Assembly: GCA_023953775.1 (NCBI GenBank) | Contig: JAMLJD010000026.1 | Span: forward strand, 1 to 50,584 | Direction of reading: 5' to 3' | Origin: Rhizobiaceae bacterium | GTDB taxonomy: Bacteria > Pseudomonadota > Alphaproteobacteria > Rhizobiales > Rhizobiaceae | Length of the DNA stretch: 50,584 nt | Shown: one piece after another, positions 46,454 through 50,584 of the stretch | Layout: every line of letters begins with the position of its first letter | How positions within the stretch are numbered: the stretch's first letter is position 1 | Notes under the pieces: model-generated | The model's database searches: none | Told to the model about the DNA's origin: nothing | What the model saw: only the letters and a program-made list of their open reading frames with translations | Program-made: the position numbers and the translations under genes

Positions 46454-48499
46454 TCACTTCTCCGCCGCAGGCGTGGTATGTTTTCTGCCTTTTCGGCGTT
46501 CCTTTTGAGAGTTAGCTTTGGAAGTCTCACTCTCGACATTGAGGATCGCGAGGCCCTTTTCGAAACCATCATCCGGGCCAACTGCTAACTTGAGCTTCAG
46601 GTTCTTCTCACGACTCCATGCTTGGGCTGTCGCCTGTTCATCCGACCGCCTAGCATCATCCAGCAGAACCACACCATCCGGCGCCAGACGGCCGTGAAAA
46701 TGCGGAACAGCCGGATAGCGCGCATGCGGGCCGGTCGTCTTGGGCGGGCCGTCGACGACCAGAAGGTCGATCGCTTTCAACGATTTCACTGTGCGGGGCA
46801 CGGCATACCACTGCCACTCCTCACCCAGTTCCGTTGGTCGGGCAGGCTTCCACGGCGCGAGCGGGGCATGGTACACGGTAGCAACGTTCGGGAACCCATG
46901 CTGCGCAACGAGTTTCAATGTTGCCTCGGCATAGGCGCCATCATGATCGAGACTGTAGAGCCGGCCGCCGTCTCCATTGGCAGCCAGCGCAGCCGCGACC
47001 ACCAGCGTTGAAACGCCACTGCCCAGTTCCACGACCGTCTTTGGTCGGTGGGTTGCAACATGCTGATAAAGGTGCAGCAGAAAGTCTGGCGAAGCCGCCC
47101 AGCCTCGTGTGGCCGGTAGTGGTAGATCGAACTTCAGAAGTTGCCGAAGAGTGCCCAGCGCCTCATGCTGACGGAACTCATTGAACGCGGTCTTCTCCAC
47201 ATTTTTGTTGATGTCGGCGACGGTGTGATTCGCACTTTTTTCAATATTGGCAACAGTATCCGCGTGCGCTGTTTCGATGCGCGCGAGCCGTTCAATTGCA
47301 GCATCCAGCCGCTTGGTCAAATCGGCGTTGCCCAGTTCGATTGCGGCGAGCCGCGGGCTCATCGCTTCCCGATTGGCATTGACGGCTTCGCCGAGGTCCT
47401 GTCCCGCCTGCCTGACGGCGGCGAGTTCGCTTGCTAGATCGGCGTTGCCCAGTTCGATTGCGGCGAGCCGCGGGCTCATCGCTTCCCGAGTGGCATTGAC
47501 GGCTTCGCCGAGGTCCTGTCCCGCCTGCCTGACGGCGGCGAGTTCGCTTGCTAGATCGGCGTTGCCCAGTTCGATTGCGGCGAGCTGCGGGCTCATCGCT
47601 TCCCGATTGGCATTGACGGCTTCGCCGAGGTCCTGTCCCGCCTGCCTGACGGCGGCGAGTTCGCTTGCTAGATCGGCGTTGCCCAGTTCGATTGCGGCGA
47701 GCCGTTCAATTGCAGCATCCAGCCGCTTGGTCAAATCGGCGTTGCCCAGTTCGATTGCGGCGAGCCGCGGGCTCATCGCTTCCCGATTGGCATTGACGGC
47801 TTCGCCGAGGTCCTGTCCCGCCTGCCTGACGGCGGCGAGTTCGCTTGCTAGATCGGCGTTGCCCAGTTCGATTGCGGCGAGCCGCGGGCTCATCGCTTCC
47901 CGAGTGGCATTGACGGCTTCGCCGAGGTCCTGTCCCGCCTGCCTGACGGCGGCGAGTTCGCTTGCTAGATCGGCGTTGCCCAGTTCGATTGCGGCGAGCT
48001 GCGGGCTCATCGCTTCCCGATTGGCATTGACGGCTTCGCCGAGGTCCTGTCCCGCCTGCCTGACGGCGGCGAGTTCGCTTGCCAGATCGGCGTTTCCCCT
48101 TTCGATACTGGTGAGCCGGGCGTCGAGCGTGTACTGCCCGTGCCGCAGCTCTGCCTGATTGGTGCTTACGATTTTGCCAAGGTCCTTGGTAACCTGCCGG
48201 ACCACGGCGAGCCCGTCGTGAAGTGCGGCGCCGTTCCTGTCGTCAACCTCCGCATAGGCGTCGATCTTGGCCAGAAGGTAGTCCACCTTCTTTTCGACCA
48301 GAAGCAGCGAATCTTCCAGCGTACGCTTGATCTGCGACACCTTGTCAGCAGTGCGCGTCAACTCCTGCCTGGTGTCGATGATCGTCGAGCGCAGAAACAG
48401 CCGGTTGCCCACCCTTGTAGTCCAGCGGATTTTCTCGCTATTGCCTGTGGTGGGTGCTGGCGAGGAGCCTGAAGGAGAAGGCTGGCTTTTGCTTGCCAC
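46454..48499 (-). CDS. Methyltransferase with long repetitive helical (ruler-like) region
   Basis: A 681-residue protein. Residues 1-125 are polar and helical; residues about 128-404 consist of 39-residue repeats (LAAIELGNADL, then ASELAAVRQAGQDLGEAVN, ending EAMSP); residues about 450-650 are a class I SAM methyltransferase of the Methyltransf_24 type with motif I VVELGSGVSTLVV near 488 and DLLVVDGPPK near 578. No membrane helix. The basic C-terminus may bind membrane or polymer. Fusion of a methyltransferase to an extended helical rod next to glycosyltransferases recalls WbdD, whose coiled coil sets O-antigen chain length after terminal methylation; that role is inference. The start is a GTG one base after the upstream gene. 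Confidence 0.82.
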   Translation of the reverse strand: MASKSQPSPSGSSPAPTTGNSEKIRWTTRVGNRLFLRSTIIDTRQELTRTADKVSQIKRTLEDSLLLVEKKVDYLLAKIDAYAEVDDRNGAALHDGLAVVRQVTKDLGKIVSTNQAELRHGQYTLDARLTSIERGNADLASELAAVRQAGQDLGEAVNANREAMSPQLAAIELGNADLASELAAVRQAGQDLGEAVNATREAMSPRLAAIELGNADLASELAAVRQAGQDLGEAVNANREAMSPRLAAIELGNADLTKRLDAAIERLAAIELGNADLASELAAVRQAGQDLGEAVNANREAMSPQLAAIELGNADLASELAAVRQAGQDLGEAVNATREAMSPRLAAIELGNADLASELAAVRQAGQDLGEAVNANREAMSPRLAAIELGNADLTKRLDAAIERLARIETAHADTVANIEKSANHTVADINKNVEKTAFNEFRQHEALGTLRQLLKFDLPLPATRGWAASPDFLLHLYQHVATHRPKTVVELGSGVSTLVVAAALAANGDGGRLYSLDHDGAYAEATLKLVAQHGFPNVATVYHAPLAPWKPARPTELGEEWQWYAVPRTVKSLKAIDLLVVDGPPKTTGPHARYPAVPHFHGRLAPDGVVLLDDARRSDEQATAQAWSREKNLKLKLAVGPDDGFEKGLAILNVESETSKANSQKERRKGRKHTTPAAEK
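47287..48114 (-). repeat. 117-bp tandem repeats in two 414-bp blocks
   Basis: The same core (GCGGGCTC) recurs at 47353, 47470 and 47587, then at 47767, 47884 and 48001: three units 117 bases apart, twice, with a 414-base offset between sets. Each block also contains one 63-base variant unit (encoding NADLTKRLDAAIER). The two blocks read identical over about 380 bases, including their internal N/T and Q/R codon differences, so one arose by a recent duplication of the other. All units keep the frame (39 and 138 codons). Confidence 0.95.
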
Positions 48500-48500
48500 G

Positions 48501-49232
48501 TCATCTGCCGCCGTCGGGCCCGATGGCTACGACAATCTCTTTAATGTCGACAACCCTGGGTCCTTCACATGCAATCGACAAAGCGACGGGTGTCTGGCCG
48601 AGATTTTCCAAATCCAGCACGACATGTGCTCCACGACGGGCAAAGGGTCTCAGGCATCCCACTTCTCCAAGAGTCTCGTCCAGCTTCACGTGCCCCCCGT
48701 CGATCGTCATCGCGCAAGGCGCATGAAGGACGATGCTGTCACCATCGGCTTCGGAGCGAAGGGTAACGCCTAGTCGAACTCTGCCGGCTGCAGGAACAGG
48801 CACCGAAAGCGGCCTCGCAACCGACGTTATGCGGACCGGTTCGCGATTGCCCGGTTCTGCCGCGATCGTCCACCCTGAAAGCCTACGCACCGGAACATCA
48901 GGCCCGAAGTGCATCGGGTGTCGATTTGCCCATGCACGAAAACGCAATATGATGGTTCCGCCGCCGGCGGGAGCAAAGAACCGCACTATCCCAAGCCCGC
49001 TCGTCGGATCCGTTTTCAGATAACAATATCGGCCGACTTCAGGCGAAGCGTTTGGCGACACGTGTTCCTCGAAGATAGGGCGCTCGTCTTCGAATAGAAA
49101 TTGGACGAGCGCAGCGTTGAGACCGTCCTTCTTGTGCTTTCGCAAGCGGAACCTAGCCTCATAAAAGGCCATTGCCTCGCATGGCACCTTGACATCGCGC
49201 CCTTCTCTCGAAAGTAGCTCTTCTGTTGTCAT
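48501..49232 (-). CDS. Unknown beta-rich protein of the glycan island (243 aa)
   Basis: No family recognised. It is rich in Val, Arg, Gly and Pro with many short strands (GGGTIILRFRAWANRHPM, VRLGVTLRSEADGDSIVL), suggesting one or two beta-sandwich, carbohydrate-binding-like domains. No signal peptide or membrane helix. It ends one base before the GTG of the repeat methyltransferase, so the pair is surely co-transcribed and may work together. Confidence 0.7.
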   Translation of the reverse strand: MTTEELLSREGRDVKVPCEAMAFYEARFRLRKHKKDGLNAALVQFLFEDERPIFEEHVSPNASPEVGRYCYLKTDPTSGLGIVRFFAPAGGGTIILRFRAWANRHPMHFGPDVPVRRLSGWTIAAEPGNREPVRITSVARPLSVPVPAAGRVRLGVTLRSEADGDSIVLHAPCAMTIDGGHVKLDETLGEVGCLRPFARRGAHVVLDLENLGQTPVALSIACEGPRVVDIKEIVVAIGPDGGR

Positions 49233-49394
49233 TCACACCGCCTTCACTGGGCTCGTTTACCCGCCACCGGAGCGGTAACTAGCGTGCTTTCCAACGCAGC
49301 TCAACCACGATAGCGTCGTATCCTTCCGTTGAAGGTCGCCTTGCGGGCTGAGCGCGAACGTCGGAAGCCCTACGGATAATCCTAGGAGTGGAGT
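49233..49394 (-). other. Short gap with a possible gene remnant next to the second IS3
   Basis: On the minus strand a frame from the IS edge reads about 37 codons ending EGYDAIVVELRWKAR with a stop at 49279-49281. It could be the C-terminus of a gene removed by the insertion, perhaps another island gene, but is too short to identify. Confidence 0.25.
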
Positions 49395-49449
49395 TGGAGT
49401 TCCCCCGGTTTGATGGACACAATCCGAATTGTGAGAGGAGAGTGTCATC

Positions 49450-49761
49450 ATGCCGAGAACGAGGAATCCTTACCCGCCTGAATTCAGGGAACAGCTTGTT
49501 GCCCTGGCGCGAGCCGGGCGCAGTGTGGAGGATCTGGCGCGCGAGTTCGAACCGTGCGCTGCGACGATCCATGGCTGGATCAAACAGGCCGATCGGGATG
49601 GCGGCCGTCGCGATGACGGCGCGACCAGCCAGGAGCGCGAGGAGCTTCGCCGCCTTCGCAGGGAGAACCGCCAGCTTCGACAGGAGAGAGATATCCTGGC
49701 AAAGGCCGCGGCCTGGTTTGCTCAGAGCGACGCGATGTCGTCTCAGTCTTCAAGTTCATGA
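49450..49761 (+). CDS. IS3-family transposase OrfA
   Basis: A 103-residue OrfA. The helix-turn-helix spans YPPEFREQLVALARAG and IHGWIKQADRD, followed by a leucine-zipper-like charged helix (EELRRLRRENRQLRQERDI) and the typical ILAKAAAWFA ending. The ATG at 49450 is preceded by GAGAGGAGAG. Its last codons overlap the orfB frame for -1 frameshifting. Confidence 0.93.
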   Translation: MPRTRNPYPPEFREQLVALARAGRSVEDLAREFEPCAATIHGWIKQADRDGGRRDDGATSQEREELRRLRRENRQLRQERDILAKAAAWFAQSDAMSSQSSSS

Positions 49762-50584
49762 CGGCGAACCAGGCCATGTTCCCCATCCATGCCATGTGCA
49801 ACGCGTTCGGCGTCTCCCGCTCGGGCTTCTACGCCTGGGCGGGACGGCGGCCGAGCGCTCGAGCCAATGCCGACGCAGAATTGACCGGGCGCATCAAGGC
49901 GATCCACAGGGCCTCGAAGGAGACCTATGGAGCACCACGCATCCACGCTGAACTCGCCGATGAAGGCGTGCATGTCGCTCGCAAGCGTGTCGAGCGGCTG
50001 ATGAAAGCGGCGGGCATAGCGGGCGTCAGTCGTCGCAGGGGTACTCGCACCACCTTCCGCGACAATCGCGTTCGTCCGGCCTGTGATTTGGTCGATCGCA
50101 ACTTCTACGCCGATGCGCCGGACACGCTGTGGGTCGCCGACATTACCTATGTCCCGACCTGGGCCGGGTTCCTGTATCTGGCCGTCGTGCTGGATGCCTT
50201 CTCGCGGCGCATTGTCGGCTGGGCGATGGGACACGACCTGAAGGCCCAGTTGGTGCTGGATGCCCTCAACATGGCATTGACCCAGCGCCGGCCGGTCAGC
50301 GTCATCCATCACAGCGATCAGGGATCGCAATACACGTCGGTGGCATTCGGCCTGAGATGCAAGGAAGCCGGCGTACGGCCGTCGATGGGGTCGGTCGGCG
50401 ATGCCTATGACAACGCCATGTGCGAGAGCTTCTTCGCCACCCTGGAATGCGAGCTGCTCGACCGGCGCAAGTTCCAGACAAAGGCAGAAGCTCGCATGGC
50501 CGTCTTCCAGTTCATCGAGGGCTGGTATAATCCCGCCAGGCGCCATTCCGCCCTCGGCTATCAGTCACCCATCAACTATGAAAG
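49758..50584 (+). CDS. IS3-family transposase OrfB, 3' end outside the window
   Basis: The frame is open from before 49758 to the window edge (at least 275 codons). It includes the HTH_21-type segment (FGVSRSGFYAWAGRRPSARA) and the complete DDE core: Asp in WVADITYVPTW, Asp in HHSDQGSQYTS, Glu in DNAMCESFFATLECE. The frame continues upstream of the ATG into orfA (VVSVFKF), so expression as an OrfAB fusion is expected. Only the last residues are missing. Confidence 0.93.
   Translation, partial: MTANQAMFPIHAMCNAFGVSRSGFYAWAGRRPSARANADAELTGRIKAIHRASKETYGAPRIHAELADEGVHVARKRVERLMKAAGIAGVSRRRGTRTTFRDNRVRPACDLVDRNFYADAPDTLWVADITYVPTWAGFLYLAVVLDAFSRRIVGWAMGHDLKAQLVLDALNMALTQRRPVSVIHHSDQGSQYTSVAFGLRCKEAGVRPSMGSVGDAYDNAMCESFFATLECELLDRRKFQTKAEARMAVFQFIEGWYNPARRHSALGYQSPINYE

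Larger units (their letters stand above)
49395..50584 (+). mobile_element. IS3-family insertion sequence, running off the window
   Basis: The left end starts near 49395 with TGGAGTTCCCCCGGTTTGAT, a typical IS3-type terminal sequence, followed by orfA and orfB. The right end is outside the window. It is unrelated in sequence to the IS3 element at 33.8 kb (different OrfA type and terminal repeats). Confidence 0.88.

Noticed and set aside
47287-48114. CRISPR array
   Set aside because: Regular spacing, but there are no unique spacers: the units are contiguous coding repeats in one frame.
47247-48158. A 303-codon repetitive Ser/Ala-rich frame antisense to the repeat methyltransferase
   Set aside because: It is open only because the 117-bp repeats keep every frame in register; no start signal and no non-repeat domain.

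Overview
The window looks like the chromosome of a GC-rich alphaproteobacterium of the Hyphomicrobiales (Rhizobiales), probably near Phyllobacteriaceae. The basis is gene content and order: leuS-lptE, glnK-amtB, ftsK-lolA-xthA, tsaD-gpsA, hemC-hemD-Mic60-HemY and trehalose genes behind an EcfG-type promoter. No species can be named from sequence reading alone.

Bases 1-33,450 are housekeeping core. In order they hold a secreted hypothetical, priA, a transaldolase/F6P aldolase, a class D beta-lactamase, lptE and leuS, a YggS-type PLP protein, leucine dehydrogenase, an OsmC protein, a UbiH-type hydroxylase and tesB. A sigma54-promoted glnK-amtB unit follows, then ftsK, lolA, xthA, a cNMP-binding protein and an OmpR-type regulator. 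Next come an L,D-transpeptidase, a small membrane protein, a methyltransferase, EVE and YciI proteins, gpsA, tsaD, hemC and hemD. The Mic60-like and HemY genes (26.5-29.6 kb) are broken by about 20 frameshifts confined to that patch, most of those that can be placed being one-base losses in short homopolymers. That pattern suggests a low-quality consensus patch rather than decay. The core ends with a TerB-like gene, otsA-otsB and a small membrane protein. otsA and the small protein each have an exact GGAAC-N16-CGTT promoter of the general stress response type.

Bases 33,450-43,020 are a scrambled prophage remnant cut by two insertion sequences. An IS3-family element (33.76-35.01 kb) separates a coiled-coil gene fragment from the 3' end of a beta-helical tail-spike-like gene. 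A QueC-like PP-loop protein with a 50-aa partner gene follows, then a lysis cassette (endolysin, i-spanin and o-spanin both with early stop codons, small phage proteins), a Dam-type adenine methylase and a truncated zinc-ribbon gene. An IS21-family element (40.51-42.96 kb) joins that truncated gene to the first 21 codons of a sulfotransferase.

Bases 43,020-49,390 are visibly less GC-rich in part and look like a horizontally acquired surface-glycan island. It holds a second, frameshifted sulfotransferase-like gene, an unknown protein, a two-domain GT2 glycosyltransferase, and a methyltransferase fused to a long repetitive helical region made of 117-bp repeats in two identical 414-bp blocks. 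An unknown beta-rich protein completes it. The methyltransferase architecture recalls chain-length rulers of polysaccharide synthesis. The window ends inside a second IS3-family element (from about 49,395).
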